Assembly (NCBI RefSeq): GCF_029892685.1
Contig: NZ_JARXVD010000010.1
Coordinates: 62,001 to 126,000, forward strand
Length of the DNA stretch: 64,000 nucleotides
Reading direction: 5' to 3'
DNA from: Mycobacterium sp. OTB74
Lineage (GTDB): Bacteria; Actinomycetota; Actinomycetes; Mycobacteriales; Mycobacteriaceae
Shown here in pieces: positions 28,968 to 37,029 of this stretch. The number at the start of each line of letters is the position of its first letter. The stretch's first letter is position 1. The notes under the pieces are model-generated. The model did not search any database and had not been told where the DNA came from. It worked only from the letters and a program-made list of their open reading frames with translations. The translations under genes were made by a program, and so were the position numbers.

Positions 28968-30572
28968 GTGCGAGTCATGGCCCAACTGGCGATGGTGATG
29001 AACCTCGACAAGTGCATCGGCTGTCATACCTGCAGCGTTACGTGCAAGCAGGCGTGGACCAACCGCAGCGGCGTTGAGTACGTCTGGTTCAACAACGTGG
29101 AAACCCGTCCAGGACAGGGATATCCACGTCAGTATCAGGACCAGGAACGCTGGAAGGGTGGCTGGACGCTGAACAAGCGCGGCAAGCTGACGTTGAAATC
29201 CGGTTCCCGGTTCAAGCGGTTGTTGAACATCTTTGCCAACCCTGACCTGCCAACGGTTTCCGACTATTACGACCCGTGGACCTACGACTACGACAACCTA
29301 CTGTCTTCGCCACTGATGGACACCACGCCGGTGGCCCGGCCGAAGTCGTTGATCACCGGGCGGGATACGAAGGTCACTTGGGGTGCCAACTGGGACGACG
29401 ACCTCGGCGGCGGGCCGGAACAGGTAGGCCGAGATCCGTTGCTGGCCAAGATCGAAGAGGTCAGCCAGAAGGTGAAGCTCGAATTCGAGCAGACCTTCAT
29501 GTTCTACCTGCCGCGCATCTGCGAGCATTGCCTGAACCCCGCGTGTGCCGCGTCGTGCCCATCTGGCGCCATCTACAAGCGGTCCGAGGATGGCATTGTC
29601 TTGGTCGATCAGGACAAGTGTCGCGGCTGGCGCCAGTGCGTCACCGGATGTCCTTACAAGAAGATCTACTTCAACCACAAGACCGGCAAGGCTGAGAAGT
29701 GCACCTTCTGCTATCCCCGCGTCGAAGTGGGCATTCCCACTGTGTGCTCGGAAACGTGTGTGGGCCGACTGCGGTACATCGGTGTGATGCTGTACGACGC
29801 GGACAAGGTGCTCGAGGCTGCATCGGTGACCGATCAAAAAGACCTGTATCCGTCCCAGCTTGGGGTGTTCCTCAACCCGCATGATCCGCGAGTGGTGGCC
29901 GAAGCCGAGCGCGCCGGCATCTCACCGGAATGGATTGAGGCAGCGCAGAATTCGCCGGTCTACCGGTTGATTGTCGACTACCAGGTTGCGCTGCCGCTGC
30001 ATCCGGAGTACCGGACCATGCCGATGGTCTGGTACGTACCACCGCTGTCGCCGGTGGTGGACATCCTCAAGGAGACAGGCCACGACGGCGAGAACAAGAA
30101 CAACCTGTTCGGCGCCATCGACACCCTGCGGATCCCGATCGAATATCTCGCTGAGTTGTTCACCGCGGGTGAGGTCGGTCCCGTGCGAGCGTCGCTGCAG
30201 CGGTTGGCTGCGATGCGGGCGTACATGCGATCGGCCAACCTCGGTGAGGAGTTCGACGAGTCCATCCCGGAATCGGTGCGCCTGAGTGGTGACGAGATCG
30301 AGTCGATGTACCGGCTGCTGGCGATCGCCAAATACCAAGACCGCTACGTCATCCCGAGCGGAGCTGGGGCCGACGCGCACCGACTGGACGCCATCGCGAC
30401 CGGATGCAGTTTGGAGGGCGACGGCGGCCCCGGCATGACCGCATTCGACTCGATGGCCGACAAGTTCCACCTGGTGGACACCAACAGCGCCGTGCCCAAG
30501 GACGATCCATCACGGGTGAATCTGCTCAACTGGGACGGGCGCAGTTCCGAAGGGCTGGTGCCGACGCGATGA
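28968..30572 (+). CDS. narH: Nitrate reductase beta subunit NarH
   Basis: 534 aa; starts at GTG 28968, 1 bp after narG (ATG 28977 is an alternative). Four Cys clusters for iron-sulfur centres are visible: CIGCHTCSVTCK, CEHCLNPACAASCP, CRGWRQCVTGCP (with the characteristic Trp replacing a Cys, giving a 3Fe-4S centre) and CTFCYPRVEVGIPTVCSETC. NarH relays electrons from the NarI haems to NarG. Its stop overlaps the narJ start as ATGA. Confidence 0.97.
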   Translation: MRVMAQLAMVMNLDKCIGCHTCSVTCKQAWTNRSGVEYVWFNNVETRPGQGYPRQYQDQERWKGGWTLNKRGKLTLKSGSRFKRLLNIFANPDLPTVSDYYDPWTYDYDNLLSSPLMDTTPVARPKSLITGRDTKVTWGANWDDDLGGGPEQVGRDPLLAKIEEVSQKVKLEFEQTFMFYLPRICEHCLNPACAASCPSGAIYKRSEDGIVLVDQDKCRGWRQCVTGCPYKKIYFNHKTGKAEKCTFCYPRVEVGIPTVCSETCVGRLRYIGVMLYDADKVLEAASVTDQKDLYPSQLGVFLNPHDPRVVAEAERAGISPEWIEAAQNSPVYRLIVDYQVALPLHPEYRTMPMVWYVPPLSPVVDILKETGHDGENKNNLFGAIDTLRIPIEYLAELFTAGEVGPVRASLQRLAAMRAYMRSANLGEEFDESIPESVRLSGDEIESMYRLLAIAKYQDRYVIPSGAGADAHRLDAIATGCSLEGDGGPGMTAFDSMADKFHLVDTNSAVPKDDPSRVNLLNWDGRSSEGLVPTR

Positions 30573-31255
30573 AACTACTGGCTCGGGGACGCCGGACGGG
30601 TTCCGGCACCGAACTGTCCGAACACCAGCAGCGGCTGGTCTGGCGCATCGTCGCACTTCTTCTCGACTATCCGACTGACGAAACATGCATTCTTGCAGAT
30701 CAATTGGCCACAGCAGCAGCCGAAATGCCTGAGCCGGTCCGCACTCAGCTGACGGACTTTTTGCTGTACTTCTGCGAGACGGAACCGACGCAACGCGCCG
30801 CGCGATATGTCGAGACGTTCGACATGCGGCGAAGGTCCAGTCTGCACCTGACGTACTACGCCTACGGCGACACCCGCAAGCGGGGTTCGGCCCTGCTGCG
30901 GTTCAAGCACGCTTACCGGCAAGCGGGTATCGAGATCGGCGAAGCCGAACTACCCGACTATCTGCCGATGGTGCTCGAGTTCGCCGCGACCGTAGACCAG
31001 GTCCGGGGTGAGCGACTGCTGGCTGAACATGTACCGGTGCTGGAACTGCTGCGACTTTCCCTGCAGGACAACGGTTCACCTTATGCCGGCTTGCTGGCCG
31101 CGGTGCTGGTAACGCTCCCGCCGATCAGCACTGCTGACCGTCGCCGCATAACCGAGTTGGCTGCAGAAGGTCCGCCCGACGAGGACGTGGGCCTCGATCC
31201 GTTCGGCATGGATCCCATGACGATGAACCCAGCCATGATCGGGGGCCGACGATGA
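30569..31255 (+). CDS. narJ: Nitrate reductase assembly chaperone NarJ
   Basis: 228 aa from the ATG at 30569 that overlaps the narH stop; a longer in-frame start would lie inside narH. All-helical TorD/NarJ-type chaperone with the family segment RYVETFDMRRRSSLHLTYYA and the following GDTRKRG. NarJ binds the NarG N-terminus and allows cofactor insertion before membrane docking; it is not part of the final enzyme. It ends in an ATGA overlap with narI. Confidence 0.93.
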   Translation: MKLLARGRRTGSGTELSEHQQRLVWRIVALLLDYPTDETCILADQLATAAAEMPEPVRTQLTDFLLYFCETEPTQRAARYVETFDMRRRSSLHLTYYAYGDTRKRGSALLRFKHAYRQAGIEIGEAELPDYLPMVLEFAATVDQVRGERLLAEHVPVLELLRLSLQDNGSPYAGLLAAVLVTLPPISTADRRRITELAAEGPPDEDVGLDPFGMDPMTMNPAMIGGRR

Positions 31256-31995
31256 CCAATTTGTTGTGGATGACGCTTCCCTACATCGCCTTTACCTCTT
31301 TTGTGCTGGGCCACATCTGGCGTTATCGGACCGACCAATTCGGTTGGACCACAAGGTCATCGCAGATTTATGAGAGCCGGCTGCTGCGGCTGGGCAGCCC
31401 GCTGTTCCACTTCGGGGTGCTCGGGGTCCTCGGCGGACACGTGGTGGGCCTGATGATCCCGCAGTCATGGACAAACGCAATCGGCGTATCCGAGCACGTC
31501 TACCACCTGATGGCCGTGGGCATGGGTGCGCCTGCGGGGTTTGCGGTTATCGCCGGTGCCGGCATTCTGCTGTACCGCCGGATCGTGGTTCCAGAAGTCC
31601 GGACCGCCACTACAACCAACGACAAGCTGATGTATCTACTGCTGGTCGGCGCTCTGCTCACCGGGATGGTCAACACGCTGACCAATGTGTTCGCCGCCTA
31701 TAACTACCGCGAGACGGTGTCTCCGTGGCTACGGAGCCTGTTCACCCCGAATCCCGCACCGGAACTGATGGCCAACGCGCCGTTGAGCTTTCAGGTCCAC
31801 GTACTGATCGTGCTCACCCTGCTGGGCATCTGGCCCTATACCCGATTGGTACACATGTTCAGTGCACCAATCGGGTACCTGACACGCCCGTACGTCGTTT
31901 ACCGCAGTCGTGATCCGCTACGCGCCAGCGGTAACCGGTACGCAAAGGCCTGGGTGACGCCGCAGGCCCCGCCGCCGCGCAGCCGTTGGGTGTGA
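31252..31995 (+). CDS. narI: Nitrate reductase gamma subunit NarI (cytochrome b)
   Basis: 247 aa with five hydrophobic helices. His residues for the two b haems are in GHVVGLMIP and VYHLMAV of the second and third segments and in FQVHVLIVL and LVHMFSAP near the end. NarI oxidises menaquinol at the periplasmic side and passes electrons to NarH. The gene overlaps narJ by 4 bp and its stop is 4 bp from the stop of a convergent gene, so a terminator must overlap coding sequence; none is obvious. Confidence 0.95.
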   Translation: MTNLLWMTLPYIAFTSFVLGHIWRYRTDQFGWTTRSSQIYESRLLRLGSPLFHFGVLGVLGGHVVGLMIPQSWTNAIGVSEHVYHLMAVGMGAPAGFAVIAGAGILLYRRIVVPEVRTATTTNDKLMYLLLVGALLTGMVNTLTNVFAAYNYRETVSPWLRSLFTPNPAPELMANAPLSFQVHVLIVLTLLGIWPYTRLVHMFSAPIGYLTRPYVVYRSRDPLRASGNRYAKAWVTPQAPPPRSRWV

Positions 31996-31999
31996 CCGG

Positions 32000-32278
32000 T
32001 TAGCAGGGGTCGCCCGGCGGGGTGAAGTAGGGCACGCCTTCGACTGTGTAGCACGGGACTTCGCCCGGAACGTAGGGGTGGTCGGCGGATGCGATGGCTG
32101 CGCCCGCCGCGACGCCGCGGGCGACCGGGTCGCCGCAGCCGCTGACCCCGACGAACCGGCCATGAACGCCGGCGCAGATGTCGGCAGAAGCAATGGGAGC
32201 AGCGACAATTGGGGTGATCGCCAGTGGTGCGGCGACCACCGCCGCTGCGGCACACAGTGCCATGGTGTTCTTCTTCAC
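32000..32278 (-). CDS. Small secreted Cys-containing protein
   Basis: 92 aa from a GTG at 32278 with a good AGGAGA site 6 bp upstream (ATG at 32263 is the alternative). The signal peptide ends at IASADIC, and the mature part of about 60 residues has four Cys (ICAG, SGCGD, VPCYT and the last residue), which could form two disulfides. The tail EGVPYFTPPGDPC is characteristic of a family of short exported mycobacterial proteins of unknown function. It lies 44 bp downstream of the DUF1254 lipoprotein on the same strand and is probably co-transcribed. Confidence 0.7.
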   Translation of the reverse strand: MKKNTMALCAAAAVVAAPLAITPIVAAPIASADICAGVHGRFVGVSGCGDPVARGVAAGAAIASADHPYVPGEVPCYTVEGVPYFTPPGDPC

Positions 32279-32322
32279 GGAATCTCCTCGATCGTGTTCG
32301 GTTGTTAGGCGGGAGGGACCGG

Positions 32323-33765
32323 TCAGGCGGTTTTGCTGACGACCGGAGGCTTCCAGGTGCCGTCAATTATCGACGGTGGAGTCTCCTTGGGCCAGTACAA
32401 CCGCAACATCAGATTGAACTTTCCGGATGGTGCGGGCAGCCAGTTGGCCTCATGCCCGGGACCCGGATTGTCGTGCTGCAGATACAGATCCACCGACCCG
32501 TCGGGGTTGGTGACGAAGGCGTTGCGCTGGCTCAGGTTGTAGCGGTTCAACGGATTGTCCACGAAGAAGAAGCCCTCGTCGTACATGGTCAGCGACCAGA
32601 ACCCGTTGGCGGGCGGCAGCTGGTCCTTGTCGAAGTGCACCGTGTACTTGTTGGCACCGCTGTAGGGCTGGCCGCTGGCATCGACTTCGGACGTCGGATA
32701 CACCGCATCCTGAGGTCGGTTGGCGCCCAACCCGATTGCGGTGATCACCGCGCGCTGCAGATAGTCGGTGCCGTACTGCCCGGTCTTGGTGGTGAACCGC
32801 CAGCCGTTCACGCTATCGAAGCTCTTGAAGTGGGCCATGATCTTGTCGAACCCTTCCTTGGGCACCGACTTCAGGGCGGCAGCGACATCAGCGCCGTACT
32901 TGTTGATGTCGAACTTCTGCCCCGGTACCAGGCCGATCTTGGCCATCTTGTCCACTGCCGGCTGATCAGCCGGAGTGGGCGGGTTGTCCTTCATCAGGGT
33001 TGCCATGAGGTTGAAGTAGTCTTCGACGCTCAAGTTGTTGACCTGATCGCGCACCGGGGTCTTCATGTCGATGGTCGGGTCGACCTTGCCGGCCGGCGGC
33101 GTGTAGGGCTTGCCGTAAGAACTCAACGGCGCCAACGAGATTGCGTCCTGCATCTTGTGGACCGCGGCGTAATCCTCGGGCGTGCCGGTGCAGTAGATGC
33201 GGCCCAGCAACCACACCGTCGAGGTCGGCGACCTGTATTCCGTCACCCCCGGGGGCAGGGTGCCTTTCCAGTTCGGTCCGGTGATGGCGTAGGTCTGGGG
33301 CCCGGTGCCGGTGGTGCGTTTGCCGGGGACCTCGAACACATTTGTGTACCCGTCGAGCATCGGGAACAGGTAGTAGCGGTCGGCCGCCTCGGGCAGGCTC
33401 AGCACCCACGGTTCATCTTTGACGTCGATGAACCCGTTGGTGTACAGCGTGTCCGCGTTAGGGGCGGTGACATCCCGGAACGCGGCGTTGGGGTACTCGC
33501 GCATCCGCATCAACTGCCCCATCGGAGCTCGGGAACCGTCCACTTTCTCGACGTTGGTCATCACCCGTCGGGTCATCTCGGTGGTGACCAATGCGTAGCC
33601 GTAGGTGTACGCGTCCAGGGCGATAGCTTTGGCCGCATCGGCAGACAACGGCCCGGCCGAGGATTTGTCCGACGGTGATGGCGAACATCCCGACACGGCG
33701 GCCGCGACCAGGGCAGTGCTGACTGCCGCTACACGCCAGGCCAGTCGCCGATATCTAGCATTCAC
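32323..33765 (-). CDS. DUF1254/DUF1214 lipoprotein
   Basis: 480 aa from the GTG at 33765, with AGAGGAACA upstream; the frame extends to 33804 but the GTG places a clean lipoprotein signal (RVAAVSTALVAAAVSGC) at the N-terminus. The mature protein has the DUF1254 domain (ALVTTEMTRRVMTNVEK, NADTLYTNGFIDV, YYLFPMLDGYTNVF) followed by DUF1214 (GFWSLTMYDEGFFFVDN, LYLQHDNPG). Proteins of this pair of domains are exported and widespread in soil bacteria and mycobacteria; biochemical function is not established. It is divergent from the AraC-type regulator, which probably controls it. Confidence 0.85.
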   Translation of the reverse strand: MNARYRRLAWRVAAVSTALVAAAVSGCSPSPSDKSSAGPLSADAAKAIALDAYTYGYALVTTEMTRRVMTNVEKVDGSRAPMGQLMRMREYPNAAFRDVTAPNADTLYTNGFIDVKDEPWVLSLPEAADRYYLFPMLDGYTNVFEVPGKRTTGTGPQTYAITGPNWKGTLPPGVTEYRSPTSTVWLLGRIYCTGTPEDYAAVHKMQDAISLAPLSSYGKPYTPPAGKVDPTIDMKTPVRDQVNNLSVEDYFNLMATLMKDNPPTPADQPAVDKMAKIGLVPGQKFDINKYGADVAAALKSVPKEGFDKIMAHFKSFDSVNGWRFTTKTGQYGTDYLQRAVITAIGLGANRPQDAVYPTSEVDASGQPYSGANKYTVHFDKDQLPPANGFWSLTMYDEGFFFVDNPLNRYNLSQRNAFVTNPDGSVDLYLQHDNPGPGHEANWLPAPSGKFNLMLRLYWPKETPPSIIDGTWKPPVVSKTA

Positions 33766-33882
33766 GAAATATTGTTCCTCTCTTGAGGGTTCACCGTAAG
33801 TCACGGCGCGCCATTGTCCTGCCGACCCGCCGTGATACCCCGATCAGGGCATCTACTTTGCAAGATCTGGCAACCTACTGTC

Positions 33883-33919
33883 TTGACAATTCGGGACAAA
33901 TATTTGACAGTCCAGGACA
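33883..33919. promoter_or_regulatory. 21-bp-period direct repeat, candidate operator
   Basis: Two 16-bp direct repeats, TTGACAATTCGGGACA (33883-33898) and TTGACAGTCCAGGACA (33904-33919), lie two helical turns apart in the gap between the DUF1254 lipoprotein and the AraC-type gene; the second copy touches the AraC start codon. Paired direct half-sites are typical of AraC-family operators. Binding is inferred. The TTGACA cores also look like -35 boxes. Confidence 0.5.
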
Positions 33920-34920
33920 TGGCGGTTATCCGGGGGACAGCGTTGATGGGTTTTCACCAGTTGGTCGCCGAACTGGGCGGTGACAGTCGTGAATTCGCCG
34001 CCGCGGCTCACATTCCGTATGACGACATCGGGCGCCAGGACCGGTTCATCTCGTTGCCCAACGGGGCCAAGATGTTAGAAGATATTGCTGCTGCACTCCA
34101 AAACCCCGATTTCGGAAGGCGTCTGGCGCTTCGGCAGGGAATCGACATCCTCGGCGCAGTTGGGCTGGCGGGCCGCAACGCCGCCACCGTTGCTGAAGCC
34201 TTCCTGATTTTCGACAAGTTCATGGCGGCCTACAGCCCCTCGATCAGCGCCCGGATGACTGCCCACCTGGACCCGGATATGAGTCGCTTCGAATTCGAAT
34301 ATCGCCTCGATCCGACGCCGCCACAGGCTCAGGCCATCGAGCTTTCGCTGGGCGTGACCCTGCAGGTGCTGCGCAGGTTCCTCGGTGCCGGCTACCGGCC
34401 TGTCGCCGTACACCTGCCGCACCCCGCGCTCACCGCTGCCGATGACTACCAGAACTACTTCGGTTGCCCACCTGTGTTTTGCGAACCGGTCGCGGGATTC
34501 ACCCTGCGCACCAACAATTTACAGTGCGCTCTGCCCACTGACCGGCTCGCACACCAGACCGCTGTGGACTACCTGTCGGGCACCATCGGCGACTATGGTC
34601 CGGCCACCAGTCAGTTGGTGCGCAGTCTGGTGCGTCAGTTGCTGCCCACTGGTTCGGTCAGTCTGCCCGATATCGCTCGGCACATCGGGATTCATCCCAA
34701 AACCCTGCAACGCCGGCTGGCCGCCGAGGGAGAGGCCTTCGCCGACCTGGTTGACCAGGCCCGCCGCGAGACGGCCCAACGACTGCTCATCGACACCGAT
34801 GTCAGCCTCGACCAGCTCTGCCGCCAGCTCGGCTACGCCGAGCAAAGCGTGCTCACCCGATCCTGCAAGCGCTGGTTCGGGACTACGCCCAGCGCCTATC
34901 GCAGCACCCGAAACACATGA
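33919..34920 (+). CDS. AraC-family transcriptional regulator
   Basis: 333 aa from the ATG at 33919. The N-terminal effector domain is of the arabinose-binding/OruR type, opening MAVIRGTALMGFHQLVAELG, which matches how this family usually starts; an alternative ATG at 33946 with a better ribosome-binding site would remove nine residues. The C-terminal double helix-turn-helix is clear: IARHIGIHPKTLQRRLAAEG and LCRQLGYAEQSVLTRSCKRW, followed by the family end FGTTPSAYR. It is divergent from the DUF1254 lipoprotein, and the direct repeats between them suggest it controls both that gene and itself. The stop overlaps a short downstream ORF (ATGA). Confidence 0.9.
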   Translation: MAVIRGTALMGFHQLVAELGGDSREFAAAAHIPYDDIGRQDRFISLPNGAKMLEDIAAALQNPDFGRRLALRQGIDILGAVGLAGRNAATVAEAFLIFDKFMAAYSPSISARMTAHLDPDMSRFEFEYRLDPTPPQAQAIELSLGVTLQVLRRFLGAGYRPVAVHLPHPALTAADDYQNYFGCPPVFCEPVAGFTLRTNNLQCALPTDRLAHQTAVDYLSGTIGDYGPATSQLVRSLVRQLLPTGSVSLPDIARHIGIHPKTLQRRLAAEGEAFADLVDQARRETAQRLLIDTDVSLDQLCRQLGYAEQSVLTRSCKRWFGTTPSAYRSTRNT

Positions 34921-35108
34921 CACAGCCGGTACCGGGCTCCACGTTGCGACGGTTGATGGCGGTAGTGCTGGCAGTGGCGCTCGCCGGCGCAGGGGTTGCC
35001 AATCCGGCGGCGCCGGAGGTGCAGACGATCCGGGCAGACTTCATTGATGGCTACGACCTGAACATGGCGACCCTATGGATCACCTTGACACCTGGATGTT
35101 TTCACTGA
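34917..35108 (+). pseudogene. Remnant of an accD carboxylase gene behind a short leader
   Basis: A 63-codon ORF whose ATG overlaps the AraC stop. Its first 27 residues are a hydrophobic, signal-like leader (LMAVVLAVALAGAGV); the rest, NPAAPEVQTIRADFIDGYDL, is plainly the C-terminal segment of an AccD carboxyltransferase, matching [20 protein letters not shown] of AccD4 in this window at both protein and DNA level. It breaks off after NMATLW and ends out of homology. It is best read as a decayed accD fragment that happens to be open; whether the chimeric ORF is expressed is unknown. It overlaps the tspO 3' end by 7 bp. Confidence 0.7.
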
Positions 35109-35593
35109 ACGTGCCGGTTGCGCCGCCAGATGCCTGCGCTCAGCACTGTGGCGAAGCCGCACCACAGCGGGTAGAGGGCCAGTGGCGCCGCGCGCAGGCC
35201 CAGGACGGTGATCGACCGGCGCGCCAGATCAGCACTGCTAGCGGTCAATCCAGCACTGAGCAGCACCGATGCGCCGAGCTTGCGTCTGTTGAAGAACAGC
35301 CATGACCAGGCGGTATTGAGAGTCAGATTGAGCGCCAGTGCGGTTTGATAGGTGCGACGTTCACCGTCGGCGCCGCTGGCTCTGAGTCGGTCGAGCGCAC
35401 CTGCCGAGACGACGGCGATGTTGGTATAGAGCGCGGGCCACACCACTGGAAAAACCTGCCGCGGTGGTTGATACGGGGGCTTACGCAGTTTTTCGTACCA
35501 GTCTGATTGGACCGCCGGTGCTGACGCCAGGCCTCCGAGCGCGGCACAGGCGGCGGTGGCTGCGCCGGTGATCAGCAAGGTGGTGATTCGCAT
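35102..35593 (-). CDS. tspO: TspO/MBR family membrane protein
   Basis: 163 aa from the ATG at 35593. Five hydrophobic helices and the family's aromatic motifs are visible: WYEKLRKPPYQPPRQVFPVV, WPALYTNIAV and TAWSWLFFNRR. TspO proteins bind porphyrins and related tetrapyrroles in the membrane and are tied to oxidative or light stress. It lies 61 bp downstream of the photolyase gene on the same strand; pairing of tspO with phr is seen in other bacteria and fits a light-response role. Confidence 0.9.
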   Translation of the reverse strand: MRITTLLITGAATAACAALGGLASAPAVQSDWYEKLRKPPYQPPRQVFPVVWPALYTNIAVVSAGALDRLRASGADGERRTYQTALALNLTLNTAWSWLFFNRRKLGASVLLSAGLTASSADLARRSITVLGLRAAPLALYPLWCGFATVLSAGIWRRNRHVQ

Positions 35594-35654
35594 CGAAGTC
35601 CTCCCGTTCGCGAGGCTACCAGGATGCGGATGCACGTCATTCCCGCCGCGACGG

Positions 35655-37016
35655 TCATTTCCGCCGGTGTCCTGCTGCAATGGCCTGATAGCGCAACAGC
35701 GCTTCTGCACGTTCATCGCGGTGATCGACAATCGGTGCCGGGTAATTCGCAGGAGGGCGCCCGGTTGCCAGGTGGACGTCGTCGACGTCGGCCAATTCAG
35801 GAACCCAACGGCGAATGTAACTACCGTCAGGGTCGAACTTCTGGCCCTGTGCCGTTGGATTGAACAGGCGGAAGTATGGCGCAGCGTCTGTGCCGCTACC
35901 GGCGCACCATTGCCAGCCGTGCTGATTGTTGGCGACGTCGCCGTCGACCAATTGCTCCATGTACCAGCGGGCGCCCCATTGCCATGGCAGGTGGAGGTCC
36001 TTGACCAGAAACGACGCGGTGATCATCCGGAGCCGGTTCGGCATGAAGCCGGTCTGACGCAACTGCCGCATGCCCGCGTCGACGAACGGAAAGCCGGTGC
36101 GGCCTTCCGTCCAGGCTTCGAACAGTTGCTTGGCGGTCGTGTCGGTGTCTGTCTCGATGGCGTCGAAGTCGCGGTTCCAGTTGTGCCACGCACTATGCGG
36201 CCACTGATGCAGCACCGCGGCGTAGAAATCGCGAAAAGCCAACTGGCGCAGGTATGCAGCGTGGCCAGGCTGGCTCAAGTCGAGGTCGGCGGCCATAGTA
36301 CGCGGATGGATCGTGCCGAACTTGAGATGCACCGCCATACCGCTGGTGCCGTCGACGCCGGGATAGTCGCGCTGTTCGGCGTAGCTTTCGAGACTTTCAT
36401 CGACGAACCTCTTCCACTGCCTCAGCGCCGCGGCCTCTCCGGCGCCGCAGCAGGATGCGGCGTCCACGTCCGGGATGTCCGCCGGTCGGGCCCAGGAGTT
36501 GGACAGGTCGGCCGGATCAAGCCAGCGCGCGGACCCGCAATCTGAGCGGGCCGGGGCCCGCCAGCCGTGGTCGCTCCAGCGCCGGAAGAACGGTGTGAAC
36601 ACCCGATAGGGGGTGTCGTCTTCCTTCACCACCCGGCCGGGCGAGACCAGGTAGGGCGAGCCGGTCCGCACCAGGGGTGTGCGCCCCAGCGCCGCCTGCA
36701 CCTGGTCGTCACGGCGCCGTCCGAATGGTGCGAAGTCCTCCGAGACGTGAACGGCGCTGGCACCAAGCTCCTTGGCTATCAACGGAATTCGCTCGGCCGG
36801 GTGCCCTCTGGTCACCAACAGTCGACCGTCGAGATCGGCTCGTAGCTGTCTCAGGCAGTCGGCGAGAAACCGCAGTCGGCGGGTGCCCGACGATGCTTCG
36901 AGTCGCGGATCCAACACAAAGCAGCCCAGCACCTCGCGGTCGTCGTCGGCAGCTGCGAGCAACGCGGGAAGATCGCGCAGCCGCAGATCCCGACGAAACC
37001 ACAGGATTGAGGGCAC
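35655..37016 (-). CDS. phr: Deoxyribodipyrimidine photolyase
   Basis: 453 aa from a GTG. Class I cryptochrome/photolyase family: the N-terminal Rossmann domain opens ILWFRRDLRLRDLPAL; the FAD-binding C-terminal domain has WKRFVDESLESY, RTGFPFVDAGMRQL and the ANNQHGWQWCAGSGTDAAPY segment that contacts flavin and the pyrimidine dimer. It repairs UV-induced cyclobutane dimers with blue light. The gene starts 13 bp after embB and is followed by tspO. M. tuberculosis has no photolyase, so this is an environmental-mycobacterium trait. Confidence 0.95.
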   Translation of the reverse strand: MPSILWFRRDLRLRDLPALLAAADDDREVLGCFVLDPRLEASSGTRRLRFLADCLRQLRADLDGRLLVTRGHPAERIPLIAKELGASAVHVSEDFAPFGRRRDDQVQAALGRTPLVRTGSPYLVSPGRVVKEDDTPYRVFTPFFRRWSDHGWRAPARSDCGSARWLDPADLSNSWARPADIPDVDAASCCGAGEAAALRQWKRFVDESLESYAEQRDYPGVDGTSGMAVHLKFGTIHPRTMAADLDLSQPGHAAYLRQLAFRDFYAAVLHQWPHSAWHNWNRDFDAIETDTDTTAKQLFEAWTEGRTGFPFVDAGMRQLRQTGFMPNRLRMITASFLVKDLHLPWQWGARWYMEQLVDGDVANNQHGWQWCAGSGTDAAPYFRLFNPTAQGQKFDPDGSYIRRWVPELADVDDVHLATGRPPANYPAPIVDHRDERAEALLRYQAIAAGHRRK

Positions 37017-37029
37017 GCAGCCAGCCTAG

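Noticed and set aside
32224..33678. 484-codon plus-strand frame opposite the DUF1254 gene
   Set aside because: Antisense shadow without domains, while the minus-strand frame has a lipobox and two family domains.
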